Assembly: GCA_034190875.2 (NCBI GenBank)
Contig: CM067343.1
Coordinates: forward strand, 15,490,362 to 15,554,361
Length of the DNA: 64,000 nt
Source of the DNA: Urechis unicinctus
Taxonomy: Eukaryota > Annelida > Polychaeta > Xenopneusta > Urechidae
Direction: 5' to 3'
This document shows, piece after piece, positions 37,961-50,180 of this stretch (position 1 is the first letter of the stretch; the number at the start of each line of letters is the position of its first letter). Both the position numbers and the translations under genes were made by a program. The notes beneath the pieces were generated by a model that ran no database searches, was not told the DNA's origin, and saw only the letters and a program-made list of their open reading frames with translations.

Positions 37961-38575
37961 TTGTGACGTGACAGCCATGGCCATGACACGCGCTGAGCTA
38001 GCCCTCTTTGATGTAATATGGTTCATTGTCCACAACGGTAATGAGTGGTTCTCCGTTCAAATAGCTCTGACACATAAAAAAGCTGGGGTAGGTTAATGCC
38101 GCCAGCAGGTGTTATTAATGGTAGGAAAAAACATTAGCGATCTCCCAGTTGTCCCTGGCAAGTAGGTGAAGCAGTCGGACAAGTGAAGCTGCCATCTAAC
38201 TTGCCTGACGGGACAAGTCGTTTTTATATTCTATTTTTGGGGGGTCTTAAACAAAGCGTATTAAGATCGATCGGCAATTCCTGGGAACGTGCGCTCATTT
38301 TACCGAGATAGTTGCTAGAAAGACAGGCACGACCCTCTGTGATTCTCTCGGTGCGTTCTTAGAACAGTGAATGAGGTGGGGACCAATGCTTCCTGTAAAT
38401 GCGCTGCAAATCAACACGACCGATGGTTCGCTTGCTTTGTGATCTCGGATAGTAAACACTTAGTATCAATTAAGATATTTGTACTTATCAAACAGTTGAT
38501 TGCCTATATAAACGATTACCCCCTCAAATGTAAATTAATCGAAGAGCTGAATGTAAAATAATGCGGCTAGAGGGC
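37961..38575 (+). repeat. Modules D and E around an unassigned 200 bp
   Basis: 37,961-38,120 is D. 38,120-38,320 matches nothing and replaces the module D second half seen at 48,540-48,760. 38,330-38,470 is E, near-identical to 59,815-59,945. Plus frame 38,367-38,561 reads CKCAANQHDRWFACFVISDS. Confidence 0.55.
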
Positions 38576-38611
38576 GCGGCTATATACAAATATATATATA
38601 TATATAAATAT

Positions 38612-38682
<71 letters not shown>

Positions 38683-38728
38683 ATATATATATATATGTTT
38701 TAATGTATAGTATATATATATATATATA

Positions 38729-38764
<36 letters not shown>

Positions 38765-38806
38765 TATATATATATATATATAGATATATATATATATATA
38801 TATATA

Positions 38807-38862
<56 letters not shown>

Positions 38863-38869
38863 GCTTGCC
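38576..38869. repeat. TA tract at orientation switch
   Basis: About 290 bp, mostly TA with gat, gca and tct variants and one gtctatata / gttttaatgt interruption (38,680-38,705). Left side is direct module E, right side is inverted module K. The tract and both flanks recur at 59,950-60,170. Confidence 0.95.
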
Positions 38870-39620
38870 TCTACTACATCACCATGATGCTGTATCAAAT
38901 AGGGAAATCACTATTGTCTAAATTTTCACGGCCATGTATTAGACAACGATGTGTCAATACCTGAATGAACACGTATTTAGGCTAACATTTAGCGTACCAT
39001 ATTGTTACCAATTAGAGTCATCAACCTTTATAGCATGAAACATTTGGTCATTACGATCACCACAGGGAGCTATACCGCAACAGGAACCCATGCCGCTATT
39101 AGGTCATACTGTCGCAGATTTTCTCATTATTAGCCGTGTATGCTTCAGCTGAGCTTGGTGAGTGTGCACTAGCAGCAGTTATCTACTCCTGTAGAAGTAC
39201 GGCATAACATATCTTCGAAGATGTTTAGAACAAGAAACTTGAAAACAACTTCTGTCGTTAATGGCACTGTTCTTTTGATCTCAAGATCTTCGGCAGGACT
39301 GATCGCCTGTACCAGAGCGAGATCAAATACTACCTGAACATTGATCTCGACTATATTGGTGCCAGATGTGATTAGGTCCCTAAACCCAAATCTAAACAGG
39401 CTGCGTCTGCACGAACTCAGATAAGCTTTATACACACACTGTGTAAAATTGGCTGTGATACGCATGCCAGGTCAGCATATATATTTTGATTACCTATCTC
39501 TTTGGGCATAGCTACTACCATGCATACTTGGTCTAACAGACACGACCTTTTGCCAATTTAAAATGTCTTGGTGCGCTGCTATACCTAGCGCCCTACTACC
39601 GACATGTGTGCAATTATCAA
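38870..39620 (-). repeat. Module K inverted, with conserved frame
   Basis: Minus frame 39,465-39,169 (98 codons): GTNIVEINVQVVFDLALVQ, AISPAEDLEIKRTVPLTTEV, VFKFLVLNIFEDMLCRTS. The sister at 60,480-60,680 is also open. The plus-strand copies at 53,470 and 14,700 keep the frame with substitutions. Relative to 60,220-60,990 this copy lacks about 110 bp, removed between two acttggtct-like words. Confidence 0.55.
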
Positions 39621-40160
39621 TTCGACCTTTCTGTTAATGTTATTACCCTTTGTTGAAGAAACAGACATCGATTGCGCCTTGTACTTTGATGAGCACAACG
39701 GGCCCAATTACGCAACGAAGAATCTTCAGTCTCAGGGTTTGCTGTGAGTACACATAATCACAATGGCGGACGCGAGCAGTTTGTCATTGCCAGCATTAAT
39801 TAATTCTATTCATAACACGACATTGAACTACCCTACCACAACGAATTGTCCCCGGCAGCGCAACCCTCCCCCCCCCACCCAACGTATCATGAACAGATAT
39901 ATCGAACATATAGTTTGTGATTTAAAATCCTGGGAATCCTTGCTGTGATAGTTCTCAGCCGCACCTCCACTAACTCTCTTTTGATCTCACTAGCATCGGC
40001 AAGACTCTCTCTTCTGGTTTTGCTCTCCATCAATTGCATTAAACACCACTTACTAGGACAAGCCTCATATAATTATTCCACGTGTAATGCCCATTTAGAT
40101 GATGTTACCATACATATTTTCTTGATTGCCTCGATATGGTGAAATTGTGCCCTATTCTGA
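39620..40160 (+). pseudogene. GPCR relic 6: N-terminus to TM3
   Basis: ATG at 39,763, frame to 39,948 (MADASSLSLPALINSIHNTT, later QRIMNRYIEHIV), with an insertion-like run of C before the TM1 lead. The adjacent frame 39,945-40,142 continues the protein: MIVLSRTSTNSLLISLASA (TM1 end, TM2 start), LLVLLSINCIKHH (TM2), QASYNYSTCNAHL (first extracellular loop with the TM3 cysteine), then IHIFLIASIW (TM3). A stop follows and the rest of the receptor is deleted, joining to inverted module J. Confidence 0.75.
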
Positions 40161-40900
40161 ATACTATTGTGATGTTATATATTTGATGTTATTGCTGTGA
40201 TGAGATGTTAATTTAGGAAGGATGACAGCTATTAACAATCATCGTGTGTTTGAGTGAGTGGCGTTGTTCGGGATGTAGTCCACAGAAAAAGTTAGAATAA
40301 TGAGTGCTGGTCCAACGAAATTGACCTGTTATACTTTCGTAGTGTTATATTATAATGGGAATCTGAGTGACTAGCCCTAGATGTAAATCATGCCCTGGTA
40401 AATGGTTTCCGATGATGTGTCTATGGTATTTTAATTGGTTGGGGATAAAGAAATGGCCCGAAAAAAGGACCTATTAGCCCGATTTCCTGACCATAGTGAT
40501 GCCGCTTGCGATTAAGTAAACACCCGATCAATACTGTCTGTATACCATCAGGGTAGAAGTATAACAAGTAATTATTACTGGGAATGAGCGTATACCAGTG
40601 TAGTCTGTTTCTGCAACCTGACAGATTTTTCCCCCTGATATGAGAATATTATTGGTCAGTGGTGTTGGCATATCAGTACTATTCCTTCTAATATTCATCT
40701 TAAGTATACAGCTTCACGTTGGCTTTATTTTGAGGGTTCGCCTCGTCACTAATGTCTGCCGCTTGAGAGAAGAAATAATTATTTGAGACCGAGTCTGCAC
40801 TTATTAAATAAGAAAGCCACTTATAATACAAGCGATGAGATAACACTGTAATTGATAAACTACGCCGTATCGTGGCAATGCATTCTGGCAACCAAAGGGC
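40160..40900 (-). repeat. Modules J and H inverted
   Basis: 40,190-40,370 is the reverse of J (catctcatcacagcaa read backwards). 40,490-40,880 is the reverse of H. Near-identical to 61,570-62,290. Confidence 0.6.
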
Positions 40901-41940
40901 TTAATGAGGCATCTTTGGAATGAAGCACACAATTTACAGCATCTCTCTCCTAAACACATTATTATGTTGATACCACATAGCGATTGACCCCTAAAACTGT
41001 GCACAGGTTTTGCTTTTCGAGAACCTTCTCTCTCAACATGGTGTAGTGTATAAAGTAAGATAATCAGACACTGGGCTGAAATAAATGTTCAGTTTTCGTC
41101 AGCTTACAAACAAATCCGTGCATCATAATTCTTACAGGCGTCGTTTGCAGACGTCAATGCAAATTGGAATATTGGCTATATGTACTTCTGTCATGGCCGG
41201 CAGAAAGCCAATGGGTAATGAGATACACAAAGCAACTCTTAAACACTCCGAATCTTAATGAGAAGGTCGTGAGTCGGATATGTGAGCTATGAGAGCATTT
41301 ATTGCCTGTCTAAATGTTACAGCTCTGTTTTTAAAGCAAATTATGAGTTCTCACAAGGGTTTCTCACATTGTCACAAATAATAACATAGTTTCTTGAATC
41401 GGATATCGACATGGATAAAGTGTGTCAACCGTATGTTTATACTGCAGTTTTTCCTCAAGATAATCGCGCATAGGTGTAATGATATGCGTAATGAGTGACC
41501 GTAACACTGACGTCATAATCGCTTAACCCCATTAAGATCATAGCGATCACACAGCCAGCGTAGCAACGGCCGTGTTGATTTGCAGCTCATTTCCCGGACA
41601 CATTGGTCACTGCCTCTTTAAATGTTGCAAAAATGAATTTGTACCTAGACTAATTACAACACATTGGATAGGTGGTGATTATATATGGCATGTATGTTAT
41701 GAGCAGGCTTTTCGGACGGGGAAAATACCGCCCCGAGAGAATCACAGGGTGGTCGACTTCTTCAAGACGGGACGCAGGAAATGCTGATTAACGTGGCTGT
41801 CTTTCTAACAACAGCAAATGGGACCGCCCAATGCTTTTGCAGACAATGGATCATGTTACTTGAAAGAAGGCTTGCTCGGTGCATGTCAGCTTCAAGGCCG
41901 TCACGTCAAAATACTGATCCATCCTTCTGCAGTCATACAC
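40900..41940 (-). repeat. Modules F, E and D inverted
   Basis: 40,905-41,560 reverse of F, 41,560-41,800 reverse of E, 41,800-41,940 reverse of D. Plus frames 41,572-41,787 (CKNEFVPRLITTHWIGGDYI, RENHRVVDFFKTGRRKC) and 41,781-42,068 (LINVAVFLTTANGTAQCFCR) are open here. They are readable with stops at 63,480-63,900. Unidentified. Confidence 0.5.
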
Positions 41941-42470
41941 GAAAGCAGATTGAAGATGTTAATTACCTGGTATCATTAGCTTCTATCACCCGGGCTTATA
42001 ATTTATATATCATCATATCAGCATGGGTTGTGGAATATTACAAAAAACTTCTCCAGATTTACCTTTGACATAATTGTCTCCCGAGAATTAGAAGTCAAGT
42101 TATGGAGCCCGATATCCTCTCTATCCTCTTTGTACGCTTGCGTTCATTTTACTTGTTCAGGCCTTGATGCGTCCTTTGAAATATGTCTTGCTGCCTCTGT
42201 TTATTGGGTGGCAATTGCTCGATTGTCATGGAGCGTTGGCCTGTATCAATACCACCCCACGTTTTCCAGGAAAACTAGAATACACCTACATTCAGTATCA
42301 GCTTGATATTGCGTGCCTGATATATGCCTACAAGCCGAGCGCCTACTATGCAATACGTCGACCACAGTGCGCTGTGTCACTGCTCGTCGCAATGATGAAG
42401 GAACAATATTTTAGTTGCAAGATATATCACACAGACAGAGGGTATAAAGTTTCATCATGAATACTTTTAT
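41940..42470 (-). repeat. Module C inverted
   Basis: Reverse of 47,830-48,350. Plus frame 42,164-42,460 (98 codons) is the counterpart of the minus frame 37,822-37,517. Another overlapping frame (42,028-42,306) is also open, so the true frame is unresolved. Confidence 0.5.
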
Positions 42471-42479
42471 CATGAACTC

Positions 42480-43245
42480 ACCATAACACATCACAGGCTT
42501 GCTAAGCACTCAATATCACTGACATCATATTATATAAAAGAACTCGACTTACCGTACCATATAATTGACAACCGCAACATACCGTATTATTGACATCGCC
42601 TCTTCATACGTTATCGTTGACATAGGGTCACCATAGTACATCATTGATATTGCATCACCATACCGTCGAATAGACCTTGACTAACCATACTACATCATAG
42701 ATATATCCGCATCATACCATATCATAGACATATCCTCTTATTCAGCATCATTAACTTGGTCTTACTACACACCATAGCACACATTATTAACATGACCTCC
42801 CCATAACACCCCCAGTGCATGGTATAAGCCCACCACATCACTGACATAGTCTTATCAATACACCTAGTCTTCTCGGTATCTCAAATATCGACTCACCATG
42901 CATGGCCTCAGCAAACCGCATTTATGATAATCTCACACGATACTACAACTCGGGCATAGCTTCACCGTTCCACATCTTGGACATGGCTGCAACTTATGAC
43001 ATCATGTACATGGCTTCATCACTGCACATCATGTACATGGCTTCAACATGGCACCTCATGTACAGCGCTTCACCACAAAAATTCACGTACATGGCTTAAC
43101 AATAACACGTCATATACAGGGAATCACAACAACGGATCATATACTTATCTATACCATAATATATCATGTACTGGGCTTCACCATAGCACACAATGGGCAT
43201 GGCTTAACCATGACAAATCATTGAGATGACTTCATTGAACCACAC
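42480..43245 (-). repeat. 27-bp minisatellite array, inverted
   Basis: About 28 degenerate 27-bp units, e.g. catgtacatggcttcaacat and aacaacg variants, the reverse complement of the arrays at 12.9, 30.8 and 46.8 kb. Plus frames 42,902-43,099 and 42,996-43,229 are open through the period. Its flanks (module C on the left, inverted module P on the right) match an inverted P-satellite order. Confidence 0.75.
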
Positions 43246-43900
43246 AAAAATACATCGTTTTACAAAGGCTGAATCATATTACTTCGCGACGAGTGACAAA
43301 TCAAACTATACAGAACACACAAGCCGCCTGTCACTATAAGCGATTATTATTTTTAATTTTAGGTAAAAGTTTAGACTGATAATATAGCCCACCTAGTCCT
43401 GACCCACTTTGCCTCACAATGACATATTCATGTTCTCTTCATCCTTGTTGCGTTAGTTAGATGCAGATAAGTATATTATTACTTAACACGTCAATTGATG
43501 AGAGTGGCTGCTGTTAGCTGCCTTGTACCGTTACTGCAGTCGATAGGACCCGCACCCACTTATCTTCATTCTCCTCTCGTATCAAACGGCTGAAATCACC
43601 TTGATATATCGCTTACGCTAAAGAATCTGATCCATCGGGTAGTTTTTCAATTAACAGTTTCCTTTTTTCAAGTTAAGTAAGGTCGGTGTCACTATAAGAA
43701 TCATCACTTCATGGTCGCTCATAGCGTTTGTCTTGCCAGGTTGTCGATGAATAATGCCATGCCGCCCTTCTCATGGTTGCTAGTTATACTGACCACAATA
43801 CGAGAATAAATATTAGAAATAAACGGCATTGTGAATAGGGACCTCACTGCAGCCACATCTATTGAATGCAGGATGGTATGCATATTACATTTTGGATGCA
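43246..43900 (-). repeat. Module P inverted
   Basis: Reverse of 46,190-46,740. The minus frame 43,901-43,719 (MHTILHSIDVAAVRSLFTMP, ITSNHEKGGMALFIDNLARQ) matches the module P frame of the direct copies. Confidence 0.55.
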
Positions 43901-44705
43901 TTTTCTGAGCGCAGCCAATGGTGTTGTCACTCCACGTGCGTTATTAGATATGTGTAGTCGTTGCCCATTTGTGAAACGTGATCACTGTTTTAATGGAATT
44001 GAGCGACGTTTATATTGACGCATGGATAAATATACATGTTAACAACAGCTAGCCATCGTCACCATCGTGCTAAAACCCAATTATTGTGTAGTCGCGCAGT
44101 AGAGTCCATCGGTCAAGTTGAATCGGTAATTGGGGTTTTCACAAGCTCAAGCCCCCTGTACGACATTCCACCATGCGCCCTTTGGTGTTACCCGTTTGTC
44201 AGTAAAGACTCTCTGTCAACATTTAGTAGTTGAATGCAATGTAAGATTTACAAGCTAATGACGGGAAACCTTTGTACTGCTTACCGTTCCAAGTCAATAT
44301 TCCCAGCATCAACATATCAAGACTGGTCGATGTCGACCAGTTAGCCGATCAAGATCAGTTACTTTATCGAGTGTTAGATCGCTCACTTGCGTCAGTTTCA
44401 CGCACTTCTATTTTTACTCAGTCCCGAGTTAATGGACTTAATACACCAGGCGAAGGCACCTTTGCAATCACCACTTGTCTTTCAGTCGACTGTCATCTAG
44501 CAAACTACAAACAGAATATTCGCTAGTACGAACTATTTGGTTAATTATTTACAATAGTATACTGAATAAACAGAAATGTTCGATCGTTTGGGTGATCATC
44601 AATGGTGCCCTTGTAGACGCCGTACCTGTGTCATTGCGTTGTTGCTTGGACCGTGCGTCAATTGTATTGATCTGTTATGCAGAAAATAGTTGGGGGAAAT
44701 CTCGA
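43900..44705 (-). repeat. Modules O and N end, inverted
   Basis: Plus frame 44,272-44,526 (VNIPSINISRLVDVDQLADQ, CLSVDCHLANYKQNIR) matches the minus frame 58,259-57,987 with about a dozen substitutions over 84 residues. 44,570-44,705 is the end of N inverted (GALVDAVPVSLRCCLD). The inversion ends near 44,705, at cgaattcgaatgaagagctg. Confidence 0.55.
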
Positions 44706-45490
44706 ATTCGAATGAAGAGCTGCTGCTGCAAAGGAGGGTTTGGCTATCGACTCGGTAACATAAAATATATAGCACTTATTCATACAAGTACTAGTCAGAG
44801 GTTTATTTTCGAATTGGTTACAACATAAGACAGGAAAAAAGAATGCGATGAAGGAATTACATGCCAACTCCTGTAGGAGCTGTAATATGTGTCAAAATAT
44901 CTCTGCTGACCTGCTACAGCAGACCCTGAAATCTGCGAGTATAAAAAGCTAAACCGATATTGTACAAATATAATATGTTTTACATATCGGTATCAGGACC
45001 TAATTGCCCCTGGCACAAGTTTAGTAAAGCTCTAGAAAAATGTTCCGGCAGTAATTTTTAACACTCTTGCTCCATCAGGCGAACAGTCCTGACGGAAATC
45101 TTGCAATCAATAAAGCAGTGACATTAACTACTGTTGATCCTACTCTACACATTGTAGAAGACATTTCCTGGATTACTTCTGTTGGAGCATGTGATTGCTG
45201 ATAGTGTTCTCTCACTAAGTTCAGTGGGATCTAAGACTGCTAATAATGCTAAAATATTTGATTGTATGATATAAAAGGAATTTTACGTCTGCTCTACTTA
45301 CATGAAATGAACTAAAGTGGGCTCATATATTCAAGTTGGTGGTTAGGGGTGGTGGTGCCGTACATCTGACAGCATATATATTGCGCTAGGCATCATTATT
45401 GGTTTGCCGAACATTGAGGGCCAAGAATGTTAATGCAGTGATTTATTGTTGTCATGGTCCAAGTAACACATAAAGGACGTCTACTAAGGC
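44705..45490 (+). repeat. Modules O, K, M and N, fragments
   Basis: 44,715-44,830 O, 44,880-45,270 K (stop-rich frame around GTSLVKL), 45,280-45,340 M (tctgctctacttacatgaaa), 45,350-45,480 N with the G-rich site reduced to ggtggttaggggtggtgg. Confidence 0.5.
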
Positions 45491-46070
45491 ACACCTGATG
45501 AGCATCCAAACGATCGAACATTTTGGTTTAATCAGGAGAATATTGTGATTAATTGATCAAATCCTTCATACTAGAGAATAGTTTGTAGCTTACTAGATGA
45601 CATTCGACTGAAAGATAAGTGGTGATTACAAAGGTGCCTTCGCCTAGTATATCATGTCTGTTAACGTGGGACCGAGTAAAAATAGAAGTAAGTGAAACCT
45701 GACGCAAGTGAGCGATCTAACACTCGATAAAGTAACTGATCTGGATCGGCTAATTGGTCGACATTGACCAGTCTTGGTATGTCGATGCTGGGAATATTGA
45801 CTTATGGACGGTTAGCAGCACAATTTTTTCCGTCATTAGATTGTAAATCTTACACTGTACTCAACTACGAGTAAACGGGTAACACCAAAGGGCGCAGGGT
45901 GGAATGTCGTACTTGGGGATTGAGCTTATAAAAACCACAATTAATGACCCAACTTGACCGATGGACTTTACGCAGCGACTACCCAGCAATTGCATTTGGG
46001 TTTTAGCACGATGGTGACGACGGCTAGCTGTGGATAACATGTATATTGAACCCAGCTTCAATTTAAACCT
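45490..46070 (+). repeat. Module O copy
   Basis: Matches 5,440-5,800 and 57,950-58,510. The palindromic word taattggtcgacattgacca is at 45,749-45,768. Confidence 0.6.
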
Positions 46071-46740
46071 CTCAAAATTCCATTAAAGCACTAATCACGG
46101 TTCACACATGGGTAATGACTACACAGGTGAAACAAAATACGTGGAATGACAACGCTATTGGCGGCGCTCTGAAAATGCGGCATAAAATTAAAAATGCATT
46201 CTATCTTTTATTCAATACATGTGGCTGCAGCGAGACACCTGTTCACAATGCCGTTCATTTACAATAATTGTACCAGTATAGTTGTCAGTATAACTAGAGA
46301 TGTAAGGTATGGAATTATACATCAGTTAGCTGGCAAGACTAACGCTATCAGCGACCAGCAAGTGACGATTATTGTAGTGACACCTACCATACTTAGCTTG
46401 ACAAAGAGAGAAAGCTAATTGAGTAACTACCCGATGGATCATTAGCATATGCGCTATATGAAGGTGATTTGATGATGATAATTTGGTGTGGGACATATCG
46501 ACTGCAGTTACGATGCATGGCAGCTAGCAGCAGTCACTCTAATCCTTTGACAGTGTTACGTATGAACATACATAGCTGCCTCTGACTAACACAACAAGGA
46601 TGAAGAGAATATGAATATGTCATAGCGAGGCGAAGAGGGTCAGGACTAGGTGGGCTACATGATAAGTCTAGACATTCAGTTGTCACCTCAAATTACAAAT
46701 AATGACCGCTTATAACGAGAGGCGGCTTGGGTGTTCTTTA
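46070..46740 (+). repeat. Module P, reference copy
   Basis: Plus frame 46,194-46,418 (MHSIFYSIHVAAARHLFTMP, FIYNNCTSIVVSITRDV). Followed without interruption by the largest minisatellite, the arrangement also implied at 12.8, 30.5 and 43.2 kb. Confidence 0.55.
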
Positions 46741-47570
46741 TGGTGTGATTTGTCGCTCGTCGTGAAGTTATATGGTTCTGCCTTGGTGAAACGATGTTGA
46801 GTGGCACAGTGAGGTCCTCTCAATGATGTGCTATGGTCAAGCCATGCCAATTATGTGCTATGGTGGAAGCCTAGATCATGTTAAATCTTGGTGAAGCTCA
46901 GTATATGATGCGTTGTGGTGTACCCATGTACATTACGTGTTGTGATGAAGCCCCGTGCATGATGTGTTGTGGTGAAGCCCTGTACATGACGTGTTGTGGT
47001 GAAGACCTGTACATAATGTGTTGTGATAAAGCCCTGTACATGATGTGTTGCGATGAAGCCCTGTAGGTGATCCGTGTGATGAAGCCCCATACGTGAGGTG
47101 TTGTGATGAAGCCCTGTAGGTGATCCGTGTACTAAAGCCCTGTGCGTGGTGTGTTGTGATGAAGTCCTGTACATGAGGTGTTGTGGTGAAGCCCTGTACG
47201 TGATGTCGTAAGTTGCAGCCATGTCCAAGATGTGGTACAATGACACAATGGTACGATGAAGCCATGCTCGAGTTGATGACCGTGTGAGTTCATCAAAAAT
47301 GCGATTGGGTGAGGCCATGTATGGTGAACCAATATCTGAGATACTGAGTGTTAAGGCCATGAAGACTATGTGGATTGATAAGTCCATGTCAGTGGTGTGA
47401 TTGGGTTAGATCATGCCAAGGGGGTGATATGGTGAGGTCATGTTAATTATGTTTTATGGGGATACCACGTCAACTACGTGGTGTAATGAGACCATGTTAA
47501 TGATACTGTATAAGAGGATATGTCTACGATATGGTATGATGTCAATATGTCACTGATTTGGTGAGTTCAA
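46740..47570 (+). repeat. 27-bp minisatellite, best-preserved array
   Basis: About 30 units. Between 46,920 and 47,220 successive units of the form gccctgtacatgatgtgttg+tggtgaa are nearly exact at 27-bp spacing. Minus frame 47,387-46,881 is open for 168 codons with period nine (TGLHHNTSC), and plus frame 46,878-47,066 with YMMCCGEAL. Towards 47,570 units decay to the gatatggtgaggtcatg form shared with 13.3 kb. Confidence 0.85.
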
Positions 47571-47780
47571 CTGTAAGTACTTCGTTTCTGTCGCTGCGGT
47601 CCTCTTTCATCAATCAATTTTCACGCATAGCTATCGCAGCATAATTTTTTTATTCTTAATAGCCCATTGTTATATCGATAACAAGAGACGTCATTACTTA
47701 TCACCAATGCCAACCACACACTTGCTCACAAAAATTCCTAGTCTCGTCCCATACAGACTTCCGTCTTGTCTTGGTTTCTA
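47570..47780. other. Unassigned spacer
   Basis: No match to another module and no supported gene. AT-rich, with an ATTTTTTTATT run near 47,643. Confidence 0.4.
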
Positions 47781-48350
47781 TGAATGCATTACCCGACGCA
47801 CACGTCTCAGCATGCGCATTTACGTCCAGGAAGTACATCGGTTTCATACTGTGATAAGAGTATTTATCATGTCTGTATGATATATCTGGCAACTAAACCT
47901 TACCTCCATTCATGCCGATGAGCAGTGACACGGCACCCTGTGATCGACGTATTGCATAGTAGGCGCTCAGCTTGCAGGCATATACCAGGCACGCAATGCT
48001 CTGCTGATACTGAATATAGGTGTATTCTAGTTTTCCTAGAACACGTGGGGCGTATTAAAACAGGCCAACGCTCCATGACAATCGAGTCTTCTGTTGCGCA
48101 ATTAAGAGAGGCAGCATGATATTTTTCAGAGGAGGCATCACAGCCCGAACAAGTAAAAGGGACGAAAAGTACAAAGTGGACAGAGGGGATATCAGGCTCC
48201 ATAACTTGACTTTTAATTATTGGGAGACAATTATGTCGAAGGTAAATCTCGAAAAGTTCCTCGTAAAATCCTACACCCGTGCTGATATGATGATATATAA
48301 AGAATAAGCCCGGGTGATAGAAGCTATTGACGCCAGGCACTCGAAATCTT
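47780..48350 (+). repeat. Module C copy with 146-codon minus frame
   Basis: Minus frame 48,340-47,900 is the longest non-periodic frame in the module C family: HISTGVGFYEELFEIYLRHN, VMEPDIPSVHFVLFVPFTCS, IVMERWPVLIRPTCSRKTRI, ICLQAERLLCNTSITGCRVT. Other copies read better in a different frame (DCHGALAS...). It could be real coding with frame-shifting decay or chance. Unidentified. Confidence 0.45.
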
Positions 48351-49010
48351 CAATCTGCTTCCTTGTATGACTACAGAAGAAGGAATCAATCTTGTGACGC
48401 GACGGCCTTGGAGCTGACATGCACCGAGCAAGCCCCCTTTCAAATAACATGATCCCATGTCTGCAATAACATTGAGCGGTGCTCCGTTCGAAAAGCAACG
48501 ACACAAAACAAAGCTGGTATAGTAAATTTCCGTCAGTAAGTTTATCAATGATAATTATTCGAGACAGGAGTATCTACCGAAATTGGCCATCCCCAATCTA
48601 ATACAGCGGCCCTTCATGCCGTTTTATATTGGTCATAAAATAAAGTTGGCTGCTCCGTTGTTATTACATGAATACAAGTGGATGTTCTACAAAGAATTAA
48701 CCCCATATAGACGGGTTAACAAGGCCACCAACGTAGTGTTTGCTGTTGTTAGAAAGACAGCCACGTTAGTAAACATTTTCCGGGCCTCGTCTTAAAGTAG
48801 CCGACCCCCTGCGGTATTTTCCTTGTCTGGATATACTGCTAATAACATACATGCCTTATATTAACACCACCTATCCAATGTGGGGTAATTATTCTAGGAT
48901 TAAAATCCTCATTCTTACAACATTTAAAGAGGCATGACCAATGTTTCCGAGAAATGAGCTGCAAATCAACACTACCGTTGCTTCGCTGGCTGTGTGATCT
49001 CGGGAGGCCT
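48350..49010 (+). repeat. Modules D and E
   Basis: Plus frame 48,583-48,795: HEYKWMFYKELTPYRRVNKA, then VVFAVVRKTATLVN. The degraded copy at 59,590-59,830 shows the same residues with stops exactly where single changes would give them (HQIK-stop-MFYK-stop), continuing to NGVYPEPHFKVGDPL. The opposite strand is also partly open (GSGYTPLMTGVAVFLATAKY at 59,780). Unidentified. Confidence 0.45.
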
Positions 49011-49790
49011 AATTGGGATAAGTGATTATGACGTCAGTGAAAAGGTTACTGTTGATGCACATCGCTACACCTATGCGCAATTACCTTGAGGAAAAACAGC
49101 AAAATAAACATGCAGTGCATATACTCTAGCCAAGTCGGTATCTGATTCTAGAAACTTCGCTCATTCTTCGTTATAATCAGTGGCAGTGAGAGAAACCCTT
49201 GTGAGAACGCATACATTTTTTAAAGACGAAGCTGTAATATTTAGACAGGCAATGAATACGCTCATAGCTCGCATATCCGACTCAAGACCTGCTCACATCA
49301 GTCAAAGTGTTTAACAGTTGTTATGTGTATCTCATTACCCATTGGCTTACTGCCGGCCATGACAGAAGTACATACAGCCAATCCTCCAATTGCCATTGAC
49401 GCCCGCAAAATACGCCTGTAAGAATTATGATGCGTCGATTTGTATGCAAGCTATAAAATAACATTTATTTCAGCCTACCGTCTGATAATCCCACTTTTTC
49501 CACTGCACAGTGTTTAAAGAGAGCGGGTTCAACAAATACAAAACCTGTGCACAATGTTAGGGGTTAATCACTATGTGGTATCAACATATCGTCCCACGAA
49601 TACCGCATGATGTGTTTAGAAGAGAGATGCTGTAAATTGTGTGCCTGATATATTCTGCCTCATTCCAAAGATGCATTATTTGGCCCTAGGGTTGGATATA
49701 GCCAGGAGGGCAAACAGGTATGGTGTAGTGTTGCCGTTCACACTACCTTACTTGAACGTGATCCATCCACTCATTCATACACAGGATTAT
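49010..49790 (+). repeat. Modules F and G
   Basis: Reverse counterpart of 41,010-41,560 (cctgtaagaattatgatgcg; gccggccatgacagaagtac), followed by G at 49,540 (tgctgtaaattgtgtgcctg). Confidence 0.55.
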
Positions 49791-50180
49791 TATTAATAGC
49801 TGTCATCCTCAATTAACATCTCATCACAGCAATAACATCAAACATATTACATCGCAATAGTAAACAGAAAAGAGCACCGTTTGACTGCCGTTAAACGTAC
49901 ATTTTAAGTGGCCCGATAGAAAAGTGGTTTGGAACAACCATGTTCATGCCAATTAGATATTAATGTAATTTAAAAAGACTTTAAAAATCGTTAGTTTACT
50001 CCTCGTAGTAGCTGCAACATACATGATTGATTTTTAGTGATAAACAGCTACACCATTATCAATTCTAGCAGCCAAGGTAAGTTAGTGTAGGCTTTAGCAC
50101 AGCATACCATCAATACACACCTGCACAAATGCGTTATTGTTTGAAACTTCTTCTTCAGTAATTGTCTAATAAGCGTGTCC
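49790..50180 (+). repeat. Module J and end of A
   Basis: J to about 50,090, then the A end (aaatgcgttattgtttgaaa; cttcttcagtaattgtctaa) as at 51,930-51,990, leading directly into a receptor C-terminus as at 52 kb. Confidence 0.55.

Noticed and set aside
46881-47387. 168-codon minus-strand frame
   Set aside because: Period-nine residues simply reflect the 27-bp tandem unit. The plus strand is open as well, so I list it as a minisatellite.
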